From: Daedaleopsis sinensis
Lineage: Eukaryota > Basidiomycota > Agaricomycetes > Polyporales > Polyporaceae
Assembly (NCBI GenBank): GCA_033807695.1
Contig: CM066311.1
Coordinates: forward strand, 2,480,001-2,544,000
Direction: 5' to 3'
Length of the DNA stretch: 64,000 nt
The position numbers and the translations under genes were made by a program. The notes beneath the pieces were generated by a model that was given only the letters and a program-made list of their open reading frames with translations, searched no databases and was not told where the DNA came from. Below, one piece after another: positions 1 to 10,802 of the stretch (position 1 is the stretch's first letter; every line of letters starts with the position of its first letter).

Positions 1-2
1 AA

Positions 3-415
3 CCGGCGGAGAGGAAGGGGGTTGTACTGCCTGCTGTCATTTTCCACGATGTACTGCACATTTCTGAGCTTGCCAGCAATCTACTGTCTGTCTTCCACCT
101 CATGCGCGAGAAAGGCTACTCTGTCCAGCTGGAGGGTGAGCGTGTCCTCTTCTACACCCAGGGGAAGCTGCACTTCGAAGCCTTGGTGAACCAGCACAAC
201 GTTGGCTACCTGTCTGGTCGCACTCTCCCCCAGTCGAAGAATGCGCTCTCTGCGGCCTCTACCTGCGAAGAGGACCTCGCACTTTGGCACCAACACTCCT
301 CACACGTCAGTCTCGATGACCTGCGCACAGTTATACGCAAGGGACTCATTTTGGGCATCAGCATCCGCTCGAAGTGTCAGCTGGACCCCTCTTGCTGAGC
401 CTGTAAATCCAGCTC
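3..415 (+). pseudogene. Ty1/Copia retrotransposon pol fragment (GAG-pre-integrase region)
   Basis: The plus frame running in from the window edge reads like the end of a Copia protease region and the GAG-pre-integrase zinc finger. There is a hydrophobic HDVLHI..L..NLLSV stretch, then LWHQHSSHVSLDDLRTVIRK, then a Cys pair (C..AC) typical of the H-H-C-C integrase N-terminus. A TGA interrupts the Cys pair (after PSC), and no integrase core, reverse transcriptase or RNase H follows. The element is therefore a truncated, dead fragment, and its 5' part lies outside the window. What is seen is the motif order; the Copia assignment follows from that family's conserved WH..L.H..L..L pattern. Confidence 0.72.
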
Positions 416-469
416 CTCCGCTGCGATGCTCTCTGGCATCGACTCTAACAGACCCTACGTTAATTATTA

Positions 470-910
470 TCAAACCTGACAATGTGCAAGCATCTCTGAC
501 CAGGTAGAGAACCTAGCTACACCATCTAACCACCTTTGTGTGCCAGAAATGATGTACTGTTGCCCATCTGCAAAAAACTCCTTCTGCAACCTCATACCAC
601 ATTTGACCCACCAGAATAGACCACATTTGATCCACCAGAATAGACCACCTGCGGAGAACTGCATGGACGACATGCGAGTTTCGTACAAAGCGACACTGAT
701 GTTGGAGTGTCTGATGATAGAAGATGGGATGAAGATCACTGCCGCTAGAGGAAACTCGACGACAATACCAAGGTTTCAGAGGACGATTTGGCCCCCAAGC
801 CGAGGGTCGTAATCGCCTAGGGCCATGATACTGCATCAGCCGGAAGCAAAGTTCATGTGATCAGTATGAACACGAGTTATCGTTTGCGGTCCGAGGTTGA
901 AGCTCAAAGC
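470..910 (-). pseudogene. 2-oxoglutarate/Fe(II) dioxygenase-like pseudogene (TET/JBP-like agaric family), copy a
   Basis: The minus strand encodes a recognisable jelly-roll dioxygenase core: FNLGPQTITRVHTDHMN (HxD = HTD at 868-860), then ALGDYDPRLGGQIVL, EFPLAAVIFIPSSIIRHSN (second metal His) and ETRMSSMQFSAGGLFWW (Arg for 2-oxoglutarate). This spacing is that of a large Agaricomycete family related to TET/JBP-type enzymes. The copy is dead. Two in-frame TGA codons (838-836 and 778-776) sit where the family normally has Trp (GWC and LWD), so both look like TGG to TGA transitions. The FWWIKCG segment is also duplicated by a 24-bp tandem repeat. Upstream exons towards 1060 could not be resolved. 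TET/JBP relationship is inference from motifs. Confidence 0.66.
598..645. repeat. 24-bp tandem duplication inside the dioxygenase pseudogene
   Basis: Two copies of a 24-bp unit (598-621 and 622-645) differ at one base. On the minus strand the unit adds eight in-frame codons, so GLFWWIKC is followed by GLFWWVKC. Confidence 0.85.
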
Positions 911-999
911 AGCGAAGACATGACATTCAGCCGTCTCTCACTGACCAGAGACACTTAAGAGGTGGAAATTTGAACACAGTGGTTCTGTGTAGACCAGCA

Positions 1000-2079
1000 T
1001 GATAGCAGTGCTGACATCGTACGTGACTCAGTATGTGTGCGGCTCGTTCCGCATCTTCTGAGAATACTTAGCGTGTGGGGTGCCATTCAGGGCAACTCGG
1101 ATGGTCTGAGTTTCAACTCGCATCCTGGTTTCCATGTAGAACTACGAGTATCTAGAGCAAAGGTGCCTGCACATTAGTGCACCTTTACATGGTTCTGAGG
1201 ATGAGTAGTTCTGCTCGTATGGACATGAGTGTAACGGCTCATATATTCCGAGCCTGGCAGCATATGTCAGAGACTCGGACATGTGGAGTGGCATGGCATT
1301 TGGATATGCTCCCATGTTCCTGTGCTCCTTTCCCGATGCCGATTGATTAACGGAGGGATCAAGGGTATACTTATGAGTGTAAGACAAGGGCTCAGGCAGC
1401 CGTGTTGCGTCATCCCTCAGCATCCATGAGCACATCAGGGTCTTCACTTGATTTAGAAGAATTCACTGGAAATCTAGATTGGTGTTGCCATGTTCTGTGC
1501 TTGACCCGAGATCGTTGCTGCCGGCACAGAAGTGGGGTGCACAAGCAGTGCGGTGATCTAGTACAGATTAAGTGTGGGGCCCGCAAGCGGTTGCTTAGGA
1601 CAGCACATAGCGGGCATTGAACTCTCGGAAGTCACGGCCGAGAGGAAACCTCAGGCTGACTCACTGCACGCCATGCAGCGAATTCAAGTACACGAATAAC
1701 TAGTGCATAAGTTGGGGCTACCTACTCGGGACCCCATTTCTTTTCCAACACCAGGTGGCCATAGGGCTGAACCTGACTGATATCGATCGGGTCGGCGCAA
1801 CCATTTGGAAATCAAAGGGGAAGAGGTCGCAAGATGGCGCATGAGCGGACTTACCTCCACTGCATGAGATCAATCATACGTGATTACCCCAGTCGTGGGG
1901 AGTCTTCCAGCGGAATCTGCCAGAATCTGCCAGAATTCCGCCGCATGCTAGCGCTGCCGCACGCCACCTGCTGTCTTCCTTCCCCCTCTGTAATCTGTCA
2001 AACCCTCAAAGATGCCTATCATAAATAGCTTCATCACTTCACACAAACCTATACCATTATAACGCCAAACAGCTTCAAT
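1000..2079. other. No convincing gene
   Basis: Only short open frames without family-like motifs are present. The longest, on the minus strand at 1142-1447, shows nothing I recognise. The stretch probably holds decayed transposon sequence. Confidence 0.4.
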
Positions 2080-2452
2080 GTTTCCATTAAATGTAGCCTC
2101 AAGAGGTGGTTATGTGGTACCGACAATGTACTTCTCTGTTTTCACCAAAGACATACAAGAACCTCATATCAGTACAGTAGTATGTTACCCATTTCCGTTG
2201 AACATGTTTTCCTGTTCCTGCATGCTTTACACTCCTCCCTGTGTGGAGGTTTATCGTTTCCAATGAACAGGACTTTCAGTTTCTGTCAAAGTGTGCACAT
2301 TATCTGCTTCTGACAAACAGGTTCACCATTTCCAACAAACCTTACTAGTTGTTTCCGTCAAAGCACCCCTACATAGGTTATTTGTTTCCAACAAATCTAT
2401 TTGATGCTTACCGCAAACCAATTCCTTCAGGTTCCCCGTTTCTGACAAACCC
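2080..2452. repeat. Array of about 11 degenerate copies of a 14-bp motif (GTTTCCRACAAACC-like)
   Basis: Short related words recur through this AT-rich stretch at irregular spacing of about 20-65 bp, all in one orientation. Copies lie near 2080, 2138, 2190, 2255, 2278, 2306, 2327, 2351, 2383, 2406 and 2438. The best copies read GTTTCCAACAAATC, CATTTCCAACAAACC and CGTTTCTGACAAACC. Variation is concentrated in the middle four bases. Arrays like this are known as subterminal transposase-binding repeats in several DNA transposon families, but no transposon end was identified beside it, so the role is open. Confidence 0.6.
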
Positions 2453-2759
2453 ATTTACCAGATCCGATAATGTCAACGACATATATCCATATATCACAAC
2501 CGTGACATAATCTAAGCACTGTTGTAATGGTTCTCCAGTTGAGATCAACCCCATACACTGGTCTCCCTTTGCTCCTTACAGATAACCTCTAAAGTGTTTT
2601 GGCTTCTGACTATCAATACTCTATCAATACTGTCCATATATACACAGTCCCTCTTACACTCGTTGATACGTAAGTATTGTACCACTGTTCATAACCACCT
2701 TTGTCTTTCCCGACCCATGTTATACTATCTCATATCTCACCCCGCCCTCATATTCACTC

Positions 2760-4235
2760 CTCCTCGCTCTACTGGTCATGAAGTTCCCGCCGTTGAATAC
2801 AATTTGGATAATCAAGGTGAGTTGTGGTGTTGCCTTGCAATCATTTAGTAATTTTGCCAATGCACACTCTGTAGGGTGTAACTCCGTAGTATAAGTACCA
2901 CAAGCTGATGTCGCTGAGTGTGGCTGAACTCCATCCCCCACCCACTTCCCATGTCGTATGTGTCACCAGACTCTGGCGGCAGTGACACCTCTGGAATTCT
3001 CTCTCATCTACAGCCTTGCCTGCAATGCCAAAGCCGTCTCACAGTTCCTCTCATGCGTCAAGGACTTGGCAGCAACACCAATAACAAAGGTCTGTGGTAT
3101 GTTCTTGTAAGTACTTGTCATCTGCTTTCCTTCCCCACACCTATCTCGCTCTACTTCCCCGATTTTTCCTCTCATGCTACTACACTGCGTAGTGCACCAA
3201 CAATGTTACGACTCGCCTTGATCACTGCAAGTATCTACATTGGTGTCTTGATATTCCATGCAGCCCAGCAGGTCGAGAGGCAGCTTCCACCAAACAGTGC
3301 GACAGTGTTAACTGTCGTCAACATGACGTCCACTCAAACATGAAGAAGAAGAAACCCAATACCGAATGTTACTTCAGGTTCTGCAAGCCTTGCTGTCTCG
3401 ACGCTCATGTTCGCATGCCTAGCTTGCAAAAGTGTTGAGTTGGAAAACATCAGGTAAAACCTAACACTGAATTGTCAGCCCCATCTGGAGAGTTTGATGT
3501 TGGCCTTGATCACAAGTGGTATAGTAGCACTGACTAAGTTATAGGTTTGGGGGTGACTCTTGGTCATCTCCAAACAACAAGCGACCTCCTTGCCGTTACC
3601 TCCAACGCCAACAGCAACGACAATCCTGATCACGTCACTTTCACTCGCACTGTGAGCTCGGCAAGATGTCAGGCTGATTCGGTGGACTCTCGTGTGCGTG
3701 GCAATGTCCCCTCGCAGTCGTGTGCCATCTCAATATCTCCCATGTACAAACAGTGCCTTGTGGAGCTGGATGTTCATCACCGACACCACATTGACATCCA
3801 GGCTTCATAGCGTGAAGACACTCAAGATCAGGGGAAGGACATTCTCATCAACTGGTGGTTTCAGGTGAGATCAGCATTATCAGACCTTACATTCAACTAT
3901 TAATTTGACATTGACACACACAGAACGACACACCTTGCAAGATTGTGCCCTTCCACGTGGACCCGGTGCGCTGGCCAAACTTCCATCTGACTGACTGCCC
4001 TGATTTGGTCGACCCTTCCAATGTCACTACCGAACACTACAAGTATTTTGACTGGCTTGGGTCGGCCACATCCCCTTCACGCAATCTTTCCAAGGCAGGC
4101 GACTTACACTACCAATCCATCGGTGTCGAGCATGCACCTGACATGCCCGGCCAGGCTCCCAGGCACACTGCACAAGTAGTGGCCTCCCCTGAGGACGCGA
4201 GGTCAGTGCTATACTCTATAGTACTAGAGGTCTAG
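2760..4235 (+). pseudogene. Degraded agaric-specific gene with a Cys/His cluster
   Basis: I see blocks of coding-like plus-strand sequence separated by plausible introns and by stops. One block (about 3340-3440) carries a Cys-rich knot, C-x5-CKPCC followed by H and C, then a TGA. Another pair of exons joins across a GT-AG intron (3865-3924) to read INWWFQ then NDTPCKIVPFHVDPVRWPNF and LTDCPDLVD. The order, a CC-x-C-type cluster followed by a W...C..WP..+L.DC segment, recalls a hypothetical family repeated in Agaricomycete genomes, often near transposons. In-frame stops at 3436 and 3808 show it is broken. Function unknown; the family resemblance is from memory of the pattern and is tentative. 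Confidence 0.42.
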
Positions 4236-4849
4236 CTATGAGCTCACGACCCCAGTATCGCAAGGTCGATCACTCAACCTTCCAAGCAGTCAGTGCACCC
4301 TTGTAGTGCTATATTGCACATAGGCATCTTACACTGATGCACATTTACTAGGCTGACCCCTCGTAACACAAGCACCCCGCTTTGTGCATGACCACCGACC
4401 AATGAATATCTTGACGACTTCGTGGGCGGTAGCAATAGAGTATCCTCTCCTCACCTCGAATTGGTTCCCATACCTTCCACATCTCCCCTTTCTAGCCCAG
4501 ATGATGTCGACGCCACACAAACTATGACGTCTATCGACATCGTCCGGGAATATAAGGCTTACTTGCCACGTTAGGCGCCCGTTATGTAAGCAAATATGCA
4601 GACTTTGTCTGCTTGTACAGCAGTTTAATCTGCACAAATATAGCCAATCAAGCCATGCCATACTTATGTGAAATGGACAATAAGCGCTGTCATCCATAGT
4701 GTCAATATGCAATCCATCCACATACTTGCACTATGTTATGATATAAATACATTGATTGAATCTTCAACTTAGATGGGCATACAATGAAATCTATAGATTA
4801 TACTTTGTAAGGCAAATACATCATTAACAGGTGTATAGACTCTGTTTAT

Positions 4850-5080
4850 GAGTAGAGTAGGGTCACTGTAGGTGAGCGTCTGTCCAACCCTAAAGCTGTG
4901 CACCCTAACCCTAGACTAGGAGCTGGAGGGTAAGAAAGTTTCTTACCATGGATTACAGCATCATTACAAATTAGTAAGCTGAGTTTGAAACTTATTCCCA
5001 GGGGGGTCAATGTCCGTTACGGTGCTTAGGGCAAATCGTCAACATAAAGAACGATTGATTCATAAACTCATCAATCGTAA
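4850..5080 (-). repeat. Dispersed repeat, copy 1 (terminus TTACGATTGATGAG at 5080)
   Basis: Read on the minus strand, the repeat starts exactly at TTACGATTGATGAG. It continues through a diverged CNANLTPWE-like coding block, a CCCTA-rich stretch and a GACAGACGCTCAC block. The same order recurs at 18445-18690 (plus), 42590-42836 (minus) and 63883 to the window end (plus). This is the most diverged copy. Confidence 0.6.
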
Positions 5081-5354
5081 CTCAATTGGTGCATGACACG
5101 TACAAAGATCTTGGTGTGGGACTCAGAACAAGGCTGTCACAGTGGCATGGGGACAGGTCCAGAGTTTCATTGCAATGGACGATGCTGCGCCAGTGAAGCC
5201 CACCAACCGACACATAATGGTCAACTGGTACATATCCCGGCTGGTTCGGTTGAACAAAGTTAAGGTACACTTTCTACAGCACTTTGGGTTTCCACTACTA
5301 CTTCCTTATCTGAGTGCCTCCTCTATCGTACTACTAGATTCCTTCCCTCCTTCA

Positions 5355-5736
5355 AGATTGTATGCCTAATCCTATTGTCTCGCACCCTTCATCTACTCCC
5401 ACCATCTCTGGCAATGCAGCCCCTGCTGCTTCTTGGACCGCTTCTTCCGACTTAACCTCCCTTTCCTCCCCTCCTCCTTCTTCCCACTTGCCTGCCACAG
5501 CCACTTGAGTTTCCGAATCCACAATGGGTGCTCAAGTCTCTGACACTGCGACAGCAGCTCAGATGTCCGATCATGGCCCAACAGCTGCTCACGTCTCTGA
5601 TGCCACAATAGCAGCTCATGTGTCGAACACCCTGCTGGAGACCTCTGGGTTGGCGACAGCCGCTCGAGTGTCAGACACACCTGCCATGGCAGGTCCAGTC
5701 ACCGAAGCCGCAGCAGCCGCTGTGATAGCAGCTCGA
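5355..5736 (+). CDS. Fragment of a low-complexity protein with AAxVSD repeats
   Basis: The plus frame from 5524 has repeated AAQVSD / AAHVSD / AARVSD units spaced about 10-15 residues apart. It is preceded by a Ser/Pro-rich stretch with one TGA. A similar ATAAQVSDSD segment occurs in the right flank near 63800, so both may derive from the N-terminal region of the same transposon-linked gene. The frame is then interrupted by the 0.6-kb repeat that begins at 5737. No domain is recognised. Confidence 0.3.
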
Positions 5737-6345
5737 CCACTAGCTGTGGTAGTTCTGATGTATTACGAACAGGTACCTTGTCTAAGCCTTATTGCAATAA
5801 GAACAGGCAGGACATATGATGTATTACAAAGCTCTGGGGAGGTCCTGGGCACTATCAGCTTGGCAAACCCAATTAGGCAAAAAGGTGCAAAAGGCTTGTT
5901 GATATCTGGCAAATTAAGCAGATCAAAGGCTTATCTCTATAGATAATAGCACTATTAGGCCTGTCCTGGGTGCACTTTTGGGCGCTTATCTTCTTTCCAG
6001 TGTTCCCACACCTCCTGCACCTGATTAGGTAATTTGCTGGGGGCCTATAGATGGGGGATTGGTTCTACTATTGCTCCCTCAATTCTGGATGGATTTGAAT
6101 GGTTGTAGGTGCATTAGACAGGTATTACAAGGGCCATTTAAGCACACCATAGAGGGAGTATACTATAGCTACATACATGCTATAAATTGCGACCTGATAG
6201 GCATAAATGCAGGTCTTCAATGGGGTATGGCCTACTTGGTTCTAGGTGGACATATGGGTGTTCAATTTTCCTAGAGTACAGTACAGGAGCACTCTTCAAC
6301 AAGCCCATGATTATAGAATTTCATCCAGTAGTTGGGGAGATATAC
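5737..6345. repeat. 0.6-kb dispersed repeat, copy A
   Basis: Nearly identical, in the same orientation, to 21554-22169. Both begin at CCACTAGCTGT and lose similarity right after GAGATATAC. Differences are a few substitutions and small indels. It contains a TGGGCGCTTAT word and a 71-codon open frame that is the same in both copies but resembles nothing I know. No terminal inverted repeat or target duplication is evident. Confidence 0.85.
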
Positions 6346-7291
6346 TTTCCCTGCCCCATGAGGAGGAGGGGTCAGGGTATCTCCATCAATTATGGTAGGA
6401 ATTCTTTCGAGTTTCTTTGAGTATACTCTACATATGTACTTGATGCAGGGTGCCCATGGTTCCTGGCCATAAAATATCAAGAGCTATATATAGGAGGGAA
6501 CTAATACTTCAGCCACAGAGGTGTTCCATCCTGAATAAAATGTGCATTTCTTGATGCACACAGTTAGTAGATACATTGCTGGAAAGCCACAGCATGTACC
6601 TTTCTATTGGTCAAGATATCATGGCAATTGATCCACAGAATCATCCAGTATCACTATCCTCCCCTCCTGACCCCATTAAACAGTCATATGCTTATATCTC
6701 TATAGACACATTCATATACATAGGTCAGAGGTAGTAGTCCTACCTTCTGGTTCTACATGTGTAGTCTGGTATACCAAGCTGTTAGTGCAGATATATGTGT
6801 CTCAAGTAGTCACCACAATTGTATTTTTGCATGATGTTATCAAAGATCTGATGTTGCAGACACATAATCACCTTCAATACCTATTGAATGAGTCCAGATT
6901 CATGGGAAACGGTGAAGAAATGCATGATATATGGCCCATACACAGATTAAGACTTTAAGACACTTTAAGACACATCCCACCGATACAGTTTGCAGCAATA
7001 TAATCCAGATATATATGCAAAGGGCTGTAACTAGCAGTATATCCTACCTGGGAATTGATCACCCCTGGTACAATTAGGCTTTGCCTTGGTGCACTGGTTC
7101 TTCACAGCTTGCGATCTGGGGAGTGGTATGATTACATAGGTTTCTGCCATCATATAATGTGAGATATTGCTCTGACATTGACTCAAACAATACACAGGAA
7201 ACAAAACAAAAGTTGGATACAGTACAGAAAGTAACAAGCAAACATCCTTGGAAACATATTGGATGTGCAGCTATACACGTACACATGAACT
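6346..7291. other. AT-rich sequence without a recognisable gene
   Basis: No open frame with family-like motifs is present. It may continue the repeat to its left beyond the part shared with 21.5-22.2 kb. Confidence 0.45.
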
Positions 7292-7294
7292 TTA

Positions 7295-7350
7295 GGGCCC
7301 GTCCTGCTGCACTCGTCGCCGTTGTTGTTGTCCGTTCCGATGATATCGGA
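7295..7350 (+). repeat. Harbinger left terminal inverted repeat
   Basis: Matches the reverse complement of 10222-10277 with six mismatches, three of them in a GTT/GTC trinucleotide run. Confidence 0.95.
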
Positions 7351-7526
7351 GGGCACTTAATTACCAAAAATGGAATGCGTTACTCGGCCCATGTTGCCGG
7401 GCGCTCTGGCGTGACACGTTGTGAGCTGGCCGCTGTTAGCCCTGTGTGCATCCTTCCCCTCTTCCCTGCTGCCATGCCTGAGCTCAATCCCCGCCCCCAG
7501 AGGGTGCTAGCCCTTCTATTGAGCAT

Positions 7527-8854
7527 TTGTGCCTACATGACCAGCTCTCTATCTCTCGCTATACATCTATACTCCTCTCTGCACTACTGGAAGCAGCCTT
7601 ACCACACTTCGAAGCTATCAGGTCACACTTCATACACGGTCATCCTGATTGTATTTGCCATGAACTCGGCATGCACCTGCATGTTTTTCTCGCTTTCGTT
7701 GCCGATCTTCGTACACATGGCCTCAAAGACACACAATATGTCACAGCAAAGGAGCAGGCAGCTATTTTCCTTTATATGTGCGTTACTGGCCTCAAAATAC
7801 GACACATTGGCAAACAGTTTCAGCATGCCAATGACACAATCTCAAAGTGAGTTCGCAGCTATGTATCTCAACATAGACAGCTTACTGAGCTTTATAGATA
7901 CTTTAAACTGGTTTTGAACATCGTCTCGTCACAACCCTTCTACACCAAACACGTCTATCTCCCTACTGCTTCTGATCCTCTCTATCCATTTATTGCTGAC
8001 AACCCCAAGTTTGCATCATATTTTGATGGTGCTCTCGGTGCTATTGACGGGACCCATATCAATTGCTGCCCCTCTGCAGCGGAGGTGGATGGTGCTCGAG
8101 ACCGCAAAGGCCAGCTCAGTCAAAACTGCTTGACAGTGTGTACGTGGGACTTGCTCTTCGTGTTCTTCATCAGCGGTTGGGAAGGTGCAGCTGCGGATGG
8201 TGCAATGTATACCCATGCTCGCCTTCATGATTTATATATCCCCCATGGTGCGTATATGTTTATTCTACCACTATATGCATCAGCATAATAATTACCTCTC
8301 CGAACAGGCAAATACTACATTGCAGATGCAGGGTTCGCTCTTTGTGACACCCTCCTCACACCGTACTGCAGAGTGCGGTATTATCTCAAGGAGTGGGGTC
8401 GTGCAGCAGTACGGTGAGTTTGATTACTTTATCGTCTAACCTTAATTACTGACCTGATTGTAGGCCTCTCAATGCTCATGAACTTTATAATCTCCGTCAT
8501 GCTCAAGCACGCAACGTGGTCAAACAGATCTTTGGTGTCCTCAAGAACCACTTTGACATCCTCACATGTCCTGCACAATTCAACATGTCCATTCAGATTT
8601 GCATTCCCCCAGGGTTAGCTGCTGTGCACAACTTTATCGTACGTGCTGATCCGCTCGACCTTGAAGAAATCCTGGCCCAGATGGACATCAGCGGCGGACC
8701 ACCAGACAGACACCGAGGTGTTGTTCCTCATTCAGCTGAGAAGCTAGCTCATGGTCCCATTCAATGTGCAGAAGAGCAACGTGCAGCCAACAAGAGGGAG
8801 GAGATTGCACAGCGGATGTGGATAGATTACCAGTGCATTGTTAGACAAAGATAA
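7527..8854 (+). pseudogene. PIF/Harbinger DDE transposase, catalytic Glu replaced by Lys
   Basis: The gene is split by short introns (around 7850, 8247-8307 and 8413-8463). The N-terminal exon has the helix-turn-helix-like segment VTAKEQAAIFLYMCVTGLKI. The DDE_Tnp_4 core follows in order: LGAIDGTHI (first Asp), GWEGAAADG, then YYIADAGFALCDTLLTPY (second Asp) and LYNLRHAQARNVVKQIFGVL. In this family the last block normally reads RNVIERIFGVLK and its Glu completes the catalytic triad; here the codon is AAA (Lys), a single G-to-A change from GAA. The rest of the frame is open, so loss of activity may be recent. The enzyme would cut and join element ends at TWA targets in the nucleus. Confidence 0.85.
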
Positions 8855-8873
8855 CAGGCATCGGTATAATTAA

Positions 8874-10064
8874 TTACAGTCCCACTGCCTTGTTGGTCCT
8901 TTCCTCTGCCACCGTTTTGAGACACTGCCTGACATAGGACTCCCTCACCTCCGGTTCATCAGCTTGCATGAGCGCCATGTATGAGTTGACGGCACGTGGA
9001 TGCTCCTCCAGATAGGCGATAAAGTTAGCTAGAAGATCAGGATCACCAAAATGTCCCTTCTCCAACTGTACAGCCTGGGTGACAGCCAACAATGCACGAA
9101 CAGGGCTGCTGTCGACAGCTGGGGGTGCGTTTTGGCGAGTCAGAGTGCTTGGGGCAGGGATTGGAGTGATTAAGGCCTGCATCCCATTCTCGATGATGTC
9201 GGTGATGTGTTCTATGTGCTTGTTGGCCTCCTGGATGGCTAACACGCCACTAGAGACTCAACCCTTCTTTGTCTGAGAGGACACAGGGGTTATCAAGATC
9301 ACTAGCAGCACACTTGCCTAGAATAGGTCCAGGAGTAGCGGGGGTCTTCACAAATGAACAGGGGAGTAGATAATAGATGCAATACAACACACCTGAGATC
9401 CGATGAGCACATCTTCATCATCGGAGTAAACGGGGCCAGTTTGTTGCATCTCTTGGGAGTTCTCCCACCGTCTAGCATTTGAATAGTCTCTAGAGTTTAA
9501 ACACGCACCATGTCTTCACCCTCAACATCCTGACTGCCCTCTCCAGCCTCCTCTGGGGGTGCAGCGTTATGGGCAGCAAAAACATTGTCCCCGTGACCTT
9601 TGCGTTTGAACACAGATCCGACATCGACTTGTAGAACTTCCAGGGTCTGTTGCAGTACGGGGCAACAGATTTGTACTGGGCAAAGTGCCTCTGCCATGCT
9701 GCCTCCGAAGAGTCGTCCACCCCACACCCTGAGTTTGCATCATCGTACCTGAACCTGCTCTTCTTCGCCCATGCCACAATTCCAGCATATATAGCACACA
9801 TCTAACCCCCATTGGAAAGGAAGTAGAGAATAAATATATAACAGCACATACCGAAGTCCATTTCCCTTTCACCGCTTTCACAGTCTTGAGCTGGTTCTGT
9901 GAGTCCTCGAACTCTGTATTGATGGCATCCCATGCTTTTTTGAAGTGGGTGTCTTTGGGGTTAGAACCCTGCCCAAAATGGGCCTTTTCATCGAGCAATG
10001 TGTCAAGCATAGTCCTGATATGGGCATCCTCCCACCTAGTGGGGGTAGAGCGGGGGACAGGCAT
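8874..10064 (-). pseudogene. Harbinger Myb/SANT-like DNA-binding protein
   Basis: The minus strand starts with a short leader, then RWEDAHIRTMLDTLLDEKA and HFKKAWDAINTEFEDSQN, followed by KTVKAVKGKW, the Myb/SANT-like pattern of the partner protein that escorts Harbinger transposase to DNA. After a GT-AG intron the second exon reads GIVAWAKKSRFRYDDANSG and continues WQRHFAQYKSVAPYCNRPW before the frame appears to slip. A last exon (9245-8874) is helical and acidic. The pairing with the transposase, tail to tail inside one set of inverted repeats, supports the call. One or more frameshifts near 9620-9700 are likely, so I score it as broken. Confidence 0.75.
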
Positions 10065-10221
10065 ACAGAATAGAAGAAAAATGTAGGGAAACCGAGCCCA
10101 GGTGCAGGGATGATGGGGAAGACGAAGGGACACGCGTCTTAGGTGCCCAACAAGCGCACAGCCATCACAGTTACATTACACTTGGTCACATCAGTCACAT
10201 CAGTCACATAGCGCCCAACAT

Positions 10222-10277
10222 TCCGATATCATCGGAACGGACGACGACGACGGTGACGAGTGCAGCTGGACAGGCCC
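10222..10277 (-). repeat. Harbinger right terminal inverted repeat
   Basis: Reverse-complement partner of 7295-7350, followed directly by TTA. Confidence 0.95.
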
Positions 10278-10280
10278 TTA

Positions 10281-10800
10281 TACGTGTGACAGCAGGGACA
10301 GGCAGACATAGTCCACAATGTGAGAGATGCACAGACGTGAACACTCAACCTGGGAGCCCGGAGACATGAACACAGCCTGGGGGGTGCACACACAGGCGGC
10401 TGCAGCCCATACACAGGAGGTGCTGGCTGCAGAGTCGACATGGAGGATGTGAACAGCAATGTGAGGACGGCACAGCGGGGGGCTGATGTTGGTGTAGCAG
10501 TTGGAGAGGGTGACATGGGGTGCAGATGAGGATGCAGGGGGTGTGGAGAAGCGAACAAGGTTTGGTGGTACATACATGGGCAGGTGCGGTGCAAACATCG
10601 ACATTGCAGATTGAGGCGGTGACACAGGGGCTGCGAGACAGGCCCAGACGGGGACCCTCCTTGACCTGCTACCACCACTATCCGGAATCTTCCCATGCTT
10701 CAGCCTTACAGGGGAGGCTGCTCGTGTGTGGCACATCTGGCTCTCTGGTACTAGATCACTACTATACATACTTTTAGACTACATACTGGTGACCATGACA
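10281..10800. other. GC-rich stretch between the Harbinger element and the LINE fragment
   Basis: An open frame of 163 codons lies on the minus strand (10278-10769), but it is Ser/Pro/Cys-rich and shows no domain. The plus strand is broken by stops. It may be the 5' region of the LINE fragment. Confidence 0.3.
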
Positions 10801-10802
10801 AA

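Larger units (their letters stand above)
7295..10277. mobile_element. Complete PIF/Harbinger DNA transposon (2983 bp) with TTA target duplication
   Basis: Terminal inverted repeats of 56 bp (7295-7350 and 10222-10277) match at 50 of 56 positions. They begin GGGCCYGTCC, and TTA flanks both ends (7292-7294 and 10278-10280), the hallmark 3-bp target site of this superfamily. Inside are two convergent genes, as expected: a DDE transposase on the plus strand and a Myb/SANT-like DNA-binding protein on the minus strand. The transposase has lost its third catalytic residue, so the element is probably not autonomous now. Confidence 0.93.

Noticed and set aside
2080..2452. CRISPR-like repeat spacing
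   Set aside because: The units are short, degenerate and irregularly spaced, there is no adjacent cas gene, and the DNA is fungal.
4905..4922. CCCTAACCCTAG, telomere-like
   Set aside because: Only one to two repeat units, and the same CCCTA-rich stretch occurs inside every copy of the dispersed repeat, so it is part of that repeat and not an interstitial telomere.
9079..9276. Plus-strand frame of 65 codons in the Harbinger element
   Set aside because: It is antisense to the last exon of the Myb-like gene.
10278..10769. A 163-codon minus-strand frame next to the Harbinger right end
   Set aside because: Low-complexity Ser/Pro/Cys composition and no intron signals or domain; likely antisense to the LINE 5' region.
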